A stretch of DNA of 64,000 nt from positions 48,419 through 112,418 of the forward strand of contig JAFDYG010000457.1 in the NCBI GenBank assembly GCA_018267545.1. The letters run 5' to 3'. The notes under the pieces are model-generated. The model was not told the origin of the DNA. It made no database searches and was given only the letters and a program-made list of their open reading frames with translations. The position numbers were made by a program, and so were the translations under genes. Positions 9,880 to 18,866 of the stretch are shown here, piece by piece (position 1 is the stretch's first letter; each line of letters begins with the position of its first letter). This stretch comes from Bacteroidota bacterium. GTDB taxonomy: Bacteria; Bacteroidota; Bacteroidia; Chitinophagales; Chitinophagaceae.

Positions 9880-10692
9880 TTAAAGCTCCTTTGATACCCC
9901 ATACCCTTCGTATTTACTTACCGGCCGATAGTTCCCCTCATTATCCTTTCGAATCCGGTCGGCTACAGTCACCGGCAATGCACCATTCTCCTGATGCGAA
10001 ATCCGGTCATACCGGTACACCGATACCTGCTCCCGTACGATATAATAGCTGCTATCTTTCTGCAACAACAAGCTCCCATCCGCCCGTGCAGATAATTCCC
10101 GGTAACTCTCAGCAGATATCGGTACCAAGCTCCGTTTAGTTTGTCTGATCTCATATGGCTGCAGGCTGACCGGGTCATATCTTACCCGGATCGCTTCCCT
10201 GGGCACATCTGTCTGCCGAACCATGGTTTTTCCTATAATTTCGATCTCCGCCGTATCCTTTGCTATTACCGACATCCCAACAAAATATCTTGTCGCCAGA
10301 CGTTCGAGAGACGAATCCTTCAGCTGCCAGCCGATGGAATTCTTTAGCTGCCCGGCTATAGTATTAGGATGAGAATAGACGAGTATCCTTTTCATCCTCG
10401 CACTCACCAACAACAGCATACTATCATTGGCAATCTGTTCTATTTCACCATATCCGATATAGGTCCCCTCCTTGCAAAGAACAAACCTTGCCTGGACATG
10501 ACCCGTATCTCCCTCATCCATTAAATAATTGCAGGTGTTCACGATATCCATATCTACCTGCACAGGAAGCTGCTTGTAATTGTTACAGACCTTCATGAAT
10601 AGCTTCAGCGATTCCATCTGGTCTTGTTTCTGGGCCCGGCAGAAAACTATCCCAAGCAATAATATCGGCAAAATCAGCATCTGTTTTTTCAT
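9880..10692 (-). CDS. Small secreted protein of the RHS operon
   Basis: A 270-residue protein with a short Sec signal peptide (MKKQMLILPILLLGIVFCRA) and a mature part of alternating beta-strand-like segments. It has no membrane segment after the signal. I do not recognise a named family; the size and pattern recall periplasmic LolA-like half-barrels, but that is only an impression. It sits between the two giant YD-repeat genes, 37 bases before the RHS toxin gene and 8 bases after the 2348-residue gene, so it is almost certainly co-transcribed. A role in handling or delivering the giant proteins across the periplasm would fit the position but is inference. Confidence 0.8.
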   Translation of the reverse strand: MKKQMLILPILLLGIVFCRAQKQDQMESLKLFMKVCNNYKQLPVQVDMDIVNTCNYLMDEGDTGHVQARFVLCKEGTYIGYGEIEQIANDSMLLLVSARMKRILVYSHPNTIAGQLKNSIGWQLKDSSLERLATRYFVGMSVIAKDTAEIEIIGKTMVRQTDVPREAIRVRYDPVSLQPYEIRQTKRSLVPISAESYRELSARADGSLLLQKDSSYYIVREQVSVYRYDRISHQENGALPVTVADRIRKDNEGNYRPVSKYEGYGVSKEL

Positions 10693-10700
10693 AGTTCATT

Positions 10701-13700
10701 TTATTGTACAGTGGTGATAGTCTTTTGTTTCGCACTTCTGGATTCCTTTATCGTCTTAATTCCTTTCTGCGTTTCCGCCTTGGTCCGGATCAACGTCCCC
10801 TCCTCGTCATATTCATAGAAGGCCGCATAGTTATTGTTGTCCAGTTCCGCCACTAGCCTGAGGCTCACCGGGTCATAGACATAACTCTTCATTTCGGCAT
10901 TGAACGGATGTATTCGTATATCGTCTATATATAATTTCTGAGAAGGATTGTTATTGACAAACTTAAACGTCCCTGACGTAATCCCGGGAGAAGGGGTAAA
11001 AGGTCCTTCATAACGCTGCCATCCTTCGATGACAGGACCTTCGGGCTTCAGAACGACATCACTCTGCACACCATCGCTGAACAGTATCTGATTATGGGTA
11101 TAAGGAATGCCCGTATTGGTAAAGCCGCTGGAACCGGATTGTTCCTCCCTAACCCACGTGCTAAGCAGCATTTTCTTGCCGGCCGGCAAATTAAATCCGG
11201 GATTGAACATGCTAGCATCACCAGGGATCGCAGTAGTCGTTGTGCACCCGTTTTCCGTACTCAAGTCTATATACAGAGGAAGAAGCGCATTGTCACATTC
11301 CCATGTCAAGTCAGCCTCCGCAGTCCCATTCAAGTCTTTAGCACGGGTAAAAGCATATCCGGTCGCATGGAGTTGGTAAAACCCGGGGCATAAAAAGATA
11401 TGCGGAGGATGTGCATCGGGATAGTCTACAATCCCGGGAGTCGTAATATCCAGGTCAACGGAATACTCGTTGCCGCCTACTACATAGGTGTTGTTATTTT
11501 GATCCGTTAAAGTCACGACAATGTTACCGACGAAATATTCACCATTATTTTCTCCACCCAGGTTAAACTGCACCCTTATGTTTGCACTGAAATCATAGAA
11601 TCCGGCTGAAGGTATCTGCGTCCAGCTATCCCAGGTAAACTTCCCCTCCCTCTCGCTATTTGTCGGTGGATCGCTAGAGAAAAACATAGGTACGTGAGCT
11701 TTCACAACATTATGCCCACCAATATTGCTGTAAGAAACAGTATGTTCCTGAAAAAAAGTATTAGGCAGATCGGGGTCCGCATAGACACTTCCGGTTATAC
11801 CAGGATTATTCAACACTTTTGACGTATTGCTACCGAAGGGCAAGCTAAAGCTTGTATTATCCGTCGTCACCACCGGAACATTAACAGATGCCGTCTGCCC
11901 CTTAGTCACAGCCAGCACATATTTACCCGTATGAGCGTTAAAGTCGGTCGTATCCGTATTGACCAGACCGGTATTCGCCATTCCAAGCCAATCGACCTTA
12001 TTATCTTTCGGACAATTAACAACATGGTCATTATCCAGTCCCTGGTCAAAGCCATTGTCCTCGAATCCTTCATAAACCGACTGGTAGGCAGGTGAATTGT
12101 TTGTTATCGCTAATGGCAGGGACTTTCGGTAGCCATACTGCGCCGATGTATAGATATTATTTGCATTCTTGGTTTCCAGCTCCAGCCCCCTCGAATTCAT
12201 CCTTGTAACACGATTGCTTTCTATCCAGTTGGTCAATGTGGTATTTGGCACCAGCGAATTCGGACCATCGAAGTCCCAATAGGGAGTAAATCCCAGTAAA
12301 AATCCGTTTTCCATCAAATTGGTTGACACAGTCGGATCGATCGGCTTTGACGGGTCCGTCGTCCCCATGCGGTTGTCATAAAAGGTCAAAGTCCGATATC
12401 CCCTGAAATTTCCCAATACCCCCTTTTGATAAGGATTAATATGTTTATCGAGATATCCGTTGCAGTCCGGTACCTCTGTATAAGTACAGTTAGCGGAATT
12501 GTAGTCCATTCTATAAGTCCCGATCACTCCCTTGTCGATTTGCCATTTTTCGTTGAATTCCAGAGCGGTTGCAGCCAACACCTTGCTTGTATTCACCAGC
12601 GACAACACCCTGGTCGTACCGTTATCTACGATAGGGCTAACCAGGCTCGTCGCCGAAGCGACCATAGCATCCAGCATATTCCGGTGACCGCTGCGAATAA
12701 CACGCAGTTTCCCGATCTGTGTATTCGTATACGGCTGACCAACACTGTCGATAAACATCAGGTCACGGGTCCCTGCCGGAAAAGGGGGGTTGACCTTATT
12801 CTTGTCCAACACCCAGATTCTACCCGTAGGCAATGAAGCCGGAGGACAACCCGGGCTAGATGGATTGTCTCCTGTGTAAAAAAGCTCGTCCCCACTCTCC
12901 AGCAGGTTCAGATCTACCGAGCCGCTGGTAAGTCGTCCGTCGCTGATAGAGAGAGGCACGGATGGGGTACTGGTGAAGGAAACCCCGGTATTTTTGTATG
13001 CCAGCGCCATCCCGCTATACGCCCACCAGGCGGGATAGTTAGTCTTGTAGATCGGCTTGTCGAATTCATTGTTTGTCCGGGTGACGATCACCTGGCCGGT
13101 TTCGGCATCGTACAGCAGATTCTTTGTACCTACCCTGCTGCCTTTGTCCATCACCATCACACTATCCAGGACACTGTGAAAGTTTACAACTTTCGTTGTG
13201 GTGATCGCCCTGTAGATATTGTGGCTGGTGCCACTCACCGGCCATATAAAAGGTATCCAGAATGGGAGAAATACAGGAAAAAGGTCCACCTGTGCCTGTA
13301 CCTCGATACTGCTGCTACTGACATTGAACTCACGCGTGTCGGTCATCAACTCGACGTCGATCCCGAGATTCCCCGAAGTGATAGTCCCCCCGGAAGACGA
13401 TACGAAGTCGAACTTTTCATCAAGTCCGTTTATTCCCGTATTGCGATAGTAGTTCTCTGTATAGCTCACTTTCAATGTAGGATCGTTCTCCGCATACGAG
13501 GTCTGGCTATGCATCTTGCCATGCATATCGTTCGTAGCTATAAGGAAACCTTGCGAGATGGTCCGGCTATCGAAGGCATATTTGGAAAAGAAATTCGTGG
13601 TGGAAGCATCATGAGCTACGAGATTCGTAGTTCCATCCAGAGCCGTATTGCTATAGAATACAGGATAATCCTTTGCCGTATAAAACTCCGTAACCTGTCT

Positions 13701-16700
13701 GCCGATACCCGATCTCGTCTTTTGCTGACTGTTCGGCAAATTGGACGGTAACGAAGTCACCGTCACCTTGCTATACCCAACGACCGGCGTAGGAAAAAGC
13801 GCGTCCAGCACCGGCATTTCCACAGCACCATAAGAGGTGGGCCCCAGTGGCAGCTTGTCCGCCACCTGAATGATGGTCTGGAAAGGATTCTCTTCTCCAC
13901 CTATAGACGGTTCATACGAGGCCACGCCGCTGCTGATCGTCCTGGTCGCTCCATTAAAAGTCTCTGTGGTCGTATAACAATATTCCTGGTCGTAAACTGT
14001 AGTATAGCTGCTTGAAGTACCGTCAGGCTTTTTCGTCATAACATCCCAGTTATCCTTCAATTTTATGGATTTGACCCGTTGCCCTCCGCCATATTTGTAC
14101 CCATCGGGGTCGTTTAGTCTCACAAACGAATGGTCCAGCGCAACAGACTTCGCCAATCCTTTGCTGCGAAGATGGCTGATCGGGTCCGAAAATGCGCTCG
14201 CAACAGCATCGATCATCCCCACCAGAGCATCTCCTATCGCATCCAGCGCGCCATCCTGGGATACGTCATATCCGGGAAAAGCCTGTCCGGGCAATTGCTC
14301 GCGTAGATACTCCAATGCGCTTAACGAAAGCGGGCTACGCCCATTCACCGTCTTCAGCTTGATCCAGATGATATCGTCATGACCACCATACAGGCCATAA
14401 TTGCCCGGGGCGGGGTCAAAGCTGGCATAAGAAGTTACGTACTCGGTACCTGCCGGCATATTGACTAGCATCCTGACCGCCAGCTGATCGACCCCTGCCA
14501 GATATTTCGGATAGACGTCCTGCTCGGCACAAGGTCCCGGTATATTCACAAACAGATACATGTTCTCGGAGCTGGCGCTCGTTGAGACAGGGTACAAGCT
14601 ATTGCTAAAAGCCCCCGACGTCGAACCAAAACCGGCGATGCTCATCATGTCCATAGCTCTCTTGTTCTGAACGAACGCATAGTCGTCGCTTTCATAGGTG
14701 ACTTCGATCTGTCCCCCGGAAGGCAGCAGTATCTTCTTCAGCGACCAGGCGCCGGCGTTCTGGTCCAGTGTCGTCTTTGCCGATGCCTGCTGTGGCGTGT
14801 AAGGAAACTGTCCATTCGTCATTCCGGCCGGATTCATCGACTTTGGCTTGTAAGTTCCCCAACGGTCAGAAGCATTACGCTCATAACCGGGGTTGCCCGT
14901 ACCGCTCCCATAAGAGAAGACATATTTATCCTTATTCGTACGATTGACCTGACCGTTATAGCTGAATGTAATCCCCGTAAGCGTCAGTCTTCCCGTACCC
15001 AGCGGGTCGGCACCTGCCTTATGATCCGGCGCATTGCTGCAAAGCGAATAATCATAGGAAAAATCGACCGTCTTTATCGGCTTCGCCTTCGAATAACCAT
15101 TCCGTTTCAGATCGGCCTTATTATAAAGCCTTATCTGTTTTAGTTTTCTAAGAGAAAGATTGGCAGTGGTCGGTACGTTACCATACTCATCCATTACACT
15201 TTGCCCGTCATGCCTGTCGTCATCCAGGTAAAATATAGCAATCATCGTCTTCGACTCGATGGAATGCATGAACCACGATTCCCTTTCTCCATAAGAAACC
15301 AACCCCTTATCGTCTTTTTTATTCGTCCGGTTACCGGGATTGAAATTGGCCTGCCCCGCCTCAAAAGGAGTACGCCACTTATGATTATCCGCCATCATGG
15401 AGTAGTTGAACTTGACGGCATCACCCAGATCGTCGTCCGTGATTCCATCACCGGTAACGTCGACATAATCCGGCGATAATAATCCGGACAACAAAAAAGA
15501 GTGCGCATAAGCCGGCGTCGTAACGACCTGTGCATACCCATCCCTTGTGCCACTGCTAATGGCTGGTGTCTGAGACGGACTAGCCTCATTGGCATTATAG
15601 TGTACCTGGTCATCGTCCAGCGAAATGTTATCGCTCAACATACTCGTGAACGTAAAATCTTTCTGAGTGACATTATAAACAGGGATCCCGTATATATATC
15701 TTTTCCCATCGCCTTCCGTTACATTGATTTCTGAGATATGATTCCGACGCCGGTAGCCCGTCTCAGTCCACCTGGGGATGGAAAGAGGTGTCGTCAGATT
15801 ATGCGTTACAGCATCAAAAATCGTCTGGCCGTCATAGCTTTTAATAGATTTGTCCAGTCCGTAACAAGAAGCGTCTGCAGCAGTCAGAAAATCCACCATC
15901 TGCGTGCGCTTCTTCCTGCCGATATTTACCGCTCTCGGAGCAGGGGTAGAGTTGTTTGTAAAGCTGCTTGTATGGGAAAAATTATCCAGCTGGTTCGCAA
16001 TCCCCGGGTTACGCGAATCACCGGACAAATGGAACCGGGACAAATCCAGACCGCCAATCGCATCGTACTCATGCGGGTCCAGCACGCTGCTTTCTCCAGG
16101 ATTGCGGAAATATACATTCTCCCAGCTGGTATTCGACTGGGGCGCCTGAAAAGGTACGGAAGTACGCATCAGGTTTCCGCTTATCCACTCCCCTATGGCT
16201 GAAGGCGTCCGGATCATATTGAAGTTACCGCCGTAATGACCGGGAGGACCAATATCTGCACCGATCCCGTCATCGCTATCCGTAGTACCTGTGGAATTAT
16301 CCCGTATATAACCCGGATCGTTTCTATAAGCCCGGATCGAGCCGCCGGTCCCCTCTCCCTGTATGGTAAAGACATCATAACTATACTGGGGGGCTGAGAT
16401 TACAGGTGTATTAGGAGTCACTTCCCGATCGTTCAGACGTGTAAAGTCCATTACCTTATTGGGATCGTTCATAGCGTTTTCAGCATACAGATACCCTACC
16501 ATCGGTTTGTTTTGGACAATTTTACCAGGGTCTATCACCGAAGTTTGCTTGTATACTTCTATTTCTCCTGACCCATAAGCACCCAAAATACCTCCCCCCA
16601 ACTGAAAATGTCCGGCAAAAGTTTTGTTTACCAACGGTACACGAATGGATGGAATATAACTCGGCTTTGCAAAGCTAATCGAAGTAGAGAAGAGGGTAGC

Positions 16701-17747
16701 TGAATTCTGACTATGTATTTTACTAAAATTAAAAGTACTGCCATGAAAAGAATACTTGGTCGATATTTTACTGACCGACAACTGATCCGTGATCTGCAGG
16801 GCCTTTATACCGACCCGCGAATTGTAGCTCGTCGAAAGACTTGCCCCCAGATTAAACGTTCGGTCATTCATAAACGAGCTTCCGATCAGCGATACACTTG
16901 GTGACAAAGTCAGACCGGATCTGGAGTTCAGGTCGCCGGCCAGGTTCAGTCCAAGACTAAGACTTGTACTCTTCTCCGAACCCGACTTCCCGGCAACTTT
17001 AAATTCCACGCCGCCCTTTACTCCAAGGTCAAGCGCGATACCCAGATAGTTATTAAAGGACACACCCGTGTTGATCGTAAACGAAGGCGGCAGCCATTTG
17101 ATCCCAAGCAGCTCCGCATCCGCGGCAAGTCCAACCCCTACGGTAACATTGGGTTTCATGTTCTGCTCCTGTCTCAACATTTCCTCTCCATTGAAATCAT
17201 CCGGCACACCCCGCATATTCCGGTTGATATTTCCCGGGTTGATGTTCCAGCCCAATCCCACCCAGCTCGCTTCCGTCTCCGGCCCGATCTCTCCGTTGTA
17301 AAAGATATTGACCGGATAGCCCCCTACGTCCAGCAGCGGGATATTATACGAGAAATCTCCCGTAAAGAGATTCACCATATTGTTTATCCCCACAGATTTG
17401 AAAGACGTCATCTCCGGTTGGTTCGGCCCGCCGATGGCTACTTTTTTCACTGTCGCAGGCGTTGCACTGCTATCCACCTTTGCCGGCGCAATAGCTTTCA
17501 CCGGCATAGCCGCCTTCATCGTTTTAACGTCCTTCCCCGCAGCGCCTACCGGCGCAACACCCCGCCCCGGAGCCGCCAAAGGCTTAAACCCACCTTTCCC
17601 ATAATACAACGGCGCATAGTTCCGCCTTTCACCGGCACGCCACCTGGCCGTACCCGCACGCGCCGACAAGCAAAAAGAAGCTTCGAACAACAAGAACAAG
17701 ACATAAGCAATGCTCTTCCGGTATTTTGTAGCAAGTAACTGGATCAT
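10701..17747 (-). CDS. Giant secreted RHS-like protein without toxin tail
   Basis: A 2348-residue protein with an N-terminal signal sequence (about 1-32) and an Ala/Pro/Val-rich linker. A conserved block at about 109-180 (NNMVNLFTGDFSYNIPLLDVGG, then SWVGLGWNINPGNINRNMRG) resembles the N-terminal entry module of SpvB/RHS-type shells. Long beta-rich stretches follow, with a region near 2000-2250 that looks like jelly-roll ligand-binding domains. The C-terminus carries YD-like pieces (SYVYDPVSLRLVAELDNNNY, then AFYEYDEEGTLIRTKAE), but it lacks the RVYDPRxGxFLSxDPL core end and has no variable tail. It is therefore a companion of the RHS toxin rather than a second toxin. It may form part of the shell or a cell-surface scaffold. 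It lies 21 bases after the preceding operon gene. Confidence 0.8.
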   Translation of the reverse strand: MIQLLATKYRKSIAYVLFLLFEASFCLSARAGTARWRAGERRNYAPLYYGKGGFKPLAAPGRGVAPVGAAGKDVKTMKAAMPVKAIAPAKVDSSATPATVKKVAIGGPNQPEMTSFKSVGINNMVNLFTGDFSYNIPLLDVGGYPVNIFYNGEIGPETEASWVGLGWNINPGNINRNMRGVPDDFNGEEMLRQEQNMKPNVTVGVGLAADAELLGIKWLPPSFTINTGVSFNNYLGIALDLGVKGGVEFKVAGKSGSEKSTSLSLGLNLAGDLNSRSGLTLSPSVSLIGSSFMNDRTFNLGASLSTSYNSRVGIKALQITDQLSVSKISTKYSFHGSTFNFSKIHSQNSATLFSTSISFAKPSYIPSIRVPLVNKTFAGHFQLGGGILGAYGSGEIEVYKQTSVIDPGKIVQNKPMVGYLYAENAMNDPNKVMDFTRLNDREVTPNTPVISAPQYSYDVFTIQGEGTGGSIRAYRNDPGYIRDNSTGTTDSDDGIGADIGPPGHYGGNFNMIRTPSAIGEWISGNLMRTSVPFQAPQSNTSWENVYFRNPGESSVLDPHEYDAIGGLDLSRFHLSGDSRNPGIANQLDNFSHTSSFTNNSTPAPRAVNIGRKKRTQMVDFLTAADASCYGLDKSIKSYDGQTIFDAVTHNLTTPLSIPRWTETGYRRRNHISEINVTEGDGKRYIYGIPVYNVTQKDFTFTSMLSDNISLDDDQVHYNANEASPSQTPAISSGTRDGYAQVVTTPAYAHSFLLSGLLSPDYVDVTGDGITDDDLGDAVKFNYSMMADNHKWRTPFEAGQANFNPGNRTNKKDDKGLVSYGERESWFMHSIESKTMIAIFYLDDDRHDGQSVMDEYGNVPTTANLSLRKLKQIRLYNKADLKRNGYSKAKPIKTVDFSYDYSLCSNAPDHKAGADPLGTGRLTLTGITFSYNGQVNRTNKDKYVFSYGSGTGNPGYERNASDRWGTYKPKSMNPAGMTNGQFPYTPQQASAKTTLDQNAGAWSLKKILLPSGGQIEVTYESDDYAFVQNKRAMDMMSIAGFGSTSGAFSNSLYPVSTSASSENMYLFVNIPGPCAEQDVYPKYLAGVDQLAVRMLVNMPAGTEYVTSYASFDPAPGNYGLYGGHDDIIWIKLKTVNGRSPLSLSALEYLREQLPGQAFPGYDVSQDGALDAIGDALVGMIDAVASAFSDPISHLRSKGLAKSVALDHSFVRLNDPDGYKYGGGQRVKSIKLKDNWDVMTKKPDGTSSSYTTVYDQEYCYTTTETFNGATRTISSGVASYEPSIGGEENPFQTIIQVADKLPLGPTSYGAVEMPVLDALFPTPVVGYSKVTVTSLPSNLPNSQQKTRSGIGRQVTEFYTAKDYPVFYSNTALDGTTNLVAHDASTTNFFSKYAFDSRTISQGFLIATNDMHGKMHSQTSYAENDPTLKVSYTENYYRNTGINGLDEKFDFVSSSGGTITSGNLGIDVELMTDTREFNVSSSSIEVQAQVDLFPVFLPFWIPFIWPVSGTSHNIYRAITTTKVVNFHSVLDSVMVMDKGSRVGTKNLLYDAETGQVIVTRTNNEFDKPIYKTNYPAWWAYSGMALAYKNTGVSFTSTPSVPLSISDGRLTSGSVDLNLLESGDELFYTGDNPSSPGCPPASLPTGRIWVLDKNKVNPPFPAGTRDLMFIDSVGQPYTNTQIGKLRVIRSGHRNMLDAMVASATSLVSPIVDNGTTRVLSLVNTSKVLAATALEFNEKWQIDKGVIGTYRMDYNSANCTYTEVPDCNGYLDKHINPYQKGVLGNFRGYRTLTFYDNRMGTTDPSKPIDPTVSTNLMENGFLLGFTPYWDFDGPNSLVPNTTLTNWIESNRVTRMNSRGLELETKNANNIYTSAQYGYRKSLPLAITNNSPAYQSVYEGFEDNGFDQGLDNDHVVNCPKDNKVDWLGMANTGLVNTDTTDFNAHTGKYVLAVTKGQTASVNVPVVTTDNTSFSLPFGSNTSKVLNNPGITGSVYADPDLPNTFFQEHTVSYSNIGGHNVVKAHVPMFFSSDPPTNSEREGKFTWDSWTQIPSAGFYDFSANIRVQFNLGGENNGEYFVGNIVVTLTDQNNNTYVVGGNEYSVDLDITTPGIVDYPDAHPPHIFLCPGFYQLHATGYAFTRAKDLNGTAEADLTWECDNALLPLYIDLSTENGCTTTTAIPGDASMFNPGFNLPAGKKMLLSTWVREEQSGSSGFTNTGIPYTHNQILFSDGVQSDVVLKPEGPVIEGWQRYEGPFTPSPGITSGTFKFVNNNPSQKLYIDDIRIHPFNAEMKSYVYDPVSLRLVAELDNNNYAAFYEYDEEGTLIRTKAETQKGIKTIKESRSAKQKTITTVQ

Positions 17748-17768
17748 AATACTATTCTTCGTCTGGGG

Positions 17769-18857
17769 TTATTGTATGGTAAAGCTGGCAGTGTTTTTAT
17801 AGGACCGTTCATCGATAACTTCAACACGATAAACCTTCTTCTTCTCGAACGCACCATCTATCTTGAAGGTCCAGAAGTTCTCGCCATACAGGACCTTCCT
17901 CGTCACCGACCGTATAACCTGTCCATCCTGCCCGTAGAAACTCACGGTCGTATCATGATCCTTTGCATAGGAATAATACCGCACCGCCAGCAAACCATTG
18001 GTGATGGTCCGAACTCCGATGGCCTGCTCGTTGCTCCGGCGCAGCGGGATATAGCTGTCATAGGGAATCACAACGCTGTCTTTCTTTGGCGTAGCCAATC
18101 TGAACGTCCAGACGTCGGATTCATCGATAAACTCGCCTTCGTTCTTCGCGATAATCCGCCAGGCGTAGACACGGCCCGTATCCAACCGGCGGCCGGAAGC
18201 AGGATACAGGTGCACCATATCCTTGTAGCGGCTCATCGTATATACAGGGATGTTTTGCTGGATTGCCTCGTTTGTCGCCTGCCCGGGCAGGACCTCCACC
18301 ATGATCAGGTCGAAGTTTAGGTTGCTGAAAATATTCAGCGGCGCCGGCGGAATCCAGCTGAACTGCGGATAAGGTGTTTGAATGGTGTCCTTATCGGCGG
18401 GCGTCACCAGCTGCGGAGGACTCAACGGCTGTACTTCGATAGGAATACATTCCTCTGCCAGCGCCGCGGCGCCCTTGTCCGAAGTGATGACCGTATAGCA
18501 GGCTTTATAGTTCCCCGCCGGCAGAAAGCCGTTGGGATCCCTGTCGGTGAAAGCGGGAGAAAGATAATCGTACCTTACCGGCGCCACTTCCCTCGGTGTC
18601 ACGACCGTCGTCCCTTTCGTCAGGAAGACGGCCCTCGTCCTCGCCGTCATCACCGGCTGGTTGTCCTTTGCGCTTACCAGCGTCAGCTGTATGGACACGG
18701 TGGCTGAATTGCCGGTATATACCAGGGCCATGTTCCACAGCTGCGCTTTTTGCATCACCCCCAACGGAGGCACCTGCAGGACCAGGTTCAGCTGTCCAAA
18801 AGAAACCAGGACCATCAGGAGCCCGGGAATCATCAGCAATAAGATCTTCTTCCGCAT
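17769..18857 (-). CDS. Secreted fibronectin-III-like protein of the RHS operon
   Basis: A 362-residue protein with a Sec signal peptide (about 1-21, ending SFGQ). The mature part appears to have an N-terminal beta domain (about 25-150), a central Fn3-like segment with the typical pattern TPADKDTIQTPYPQFSWIPP followed by VYAWRIIAKNEG (about 155-260), and a C-terminal beta domain (about 275-362). No catalytic motif is visible. It fits an extracellular or periplasmic binding or structural protein. It is tightly spaced with its neighbours (21 and 9 bases). Proteins of this look are often found beside YD-repeat giants in Chitinophagaceae; this is from memory and not checked. Confidence 0.75.
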   Translation of the reverse strand: MRKKILLLMIPGLLMVLVSFGQLNLVLQVPPLGVMQKAQLWNMALVYTGNSATVSIQLTLVSAKDNQPVMTARTRAVFLTKGTTVVTPREVAPVRYDYLSPAFTDRDPNGFLPAGNYKACYTVITSDKGAAALAEECIPIEVQPLSPPQLVTPADKDTIQTPYPQFSWIPPAPLNIFSNLNFDLIMVEVLPGQATNEAIQQNIPVYTMSRYKDMVHLYPASGRRLDTGRVYAWRIIAKNEGEFIDESDVWTFRLATPKKDSVVIPYDSYIPLRRSNEQAIGVRTITNGLLAVRYYSYAKDHDTTVSFYGQDGQVIRSVTRKVLYGENFWTFKIDGAFEKKKVYRVEVIDERSYKNTASFTIQ

Positions 18858-18866
18858 ATATGAATT

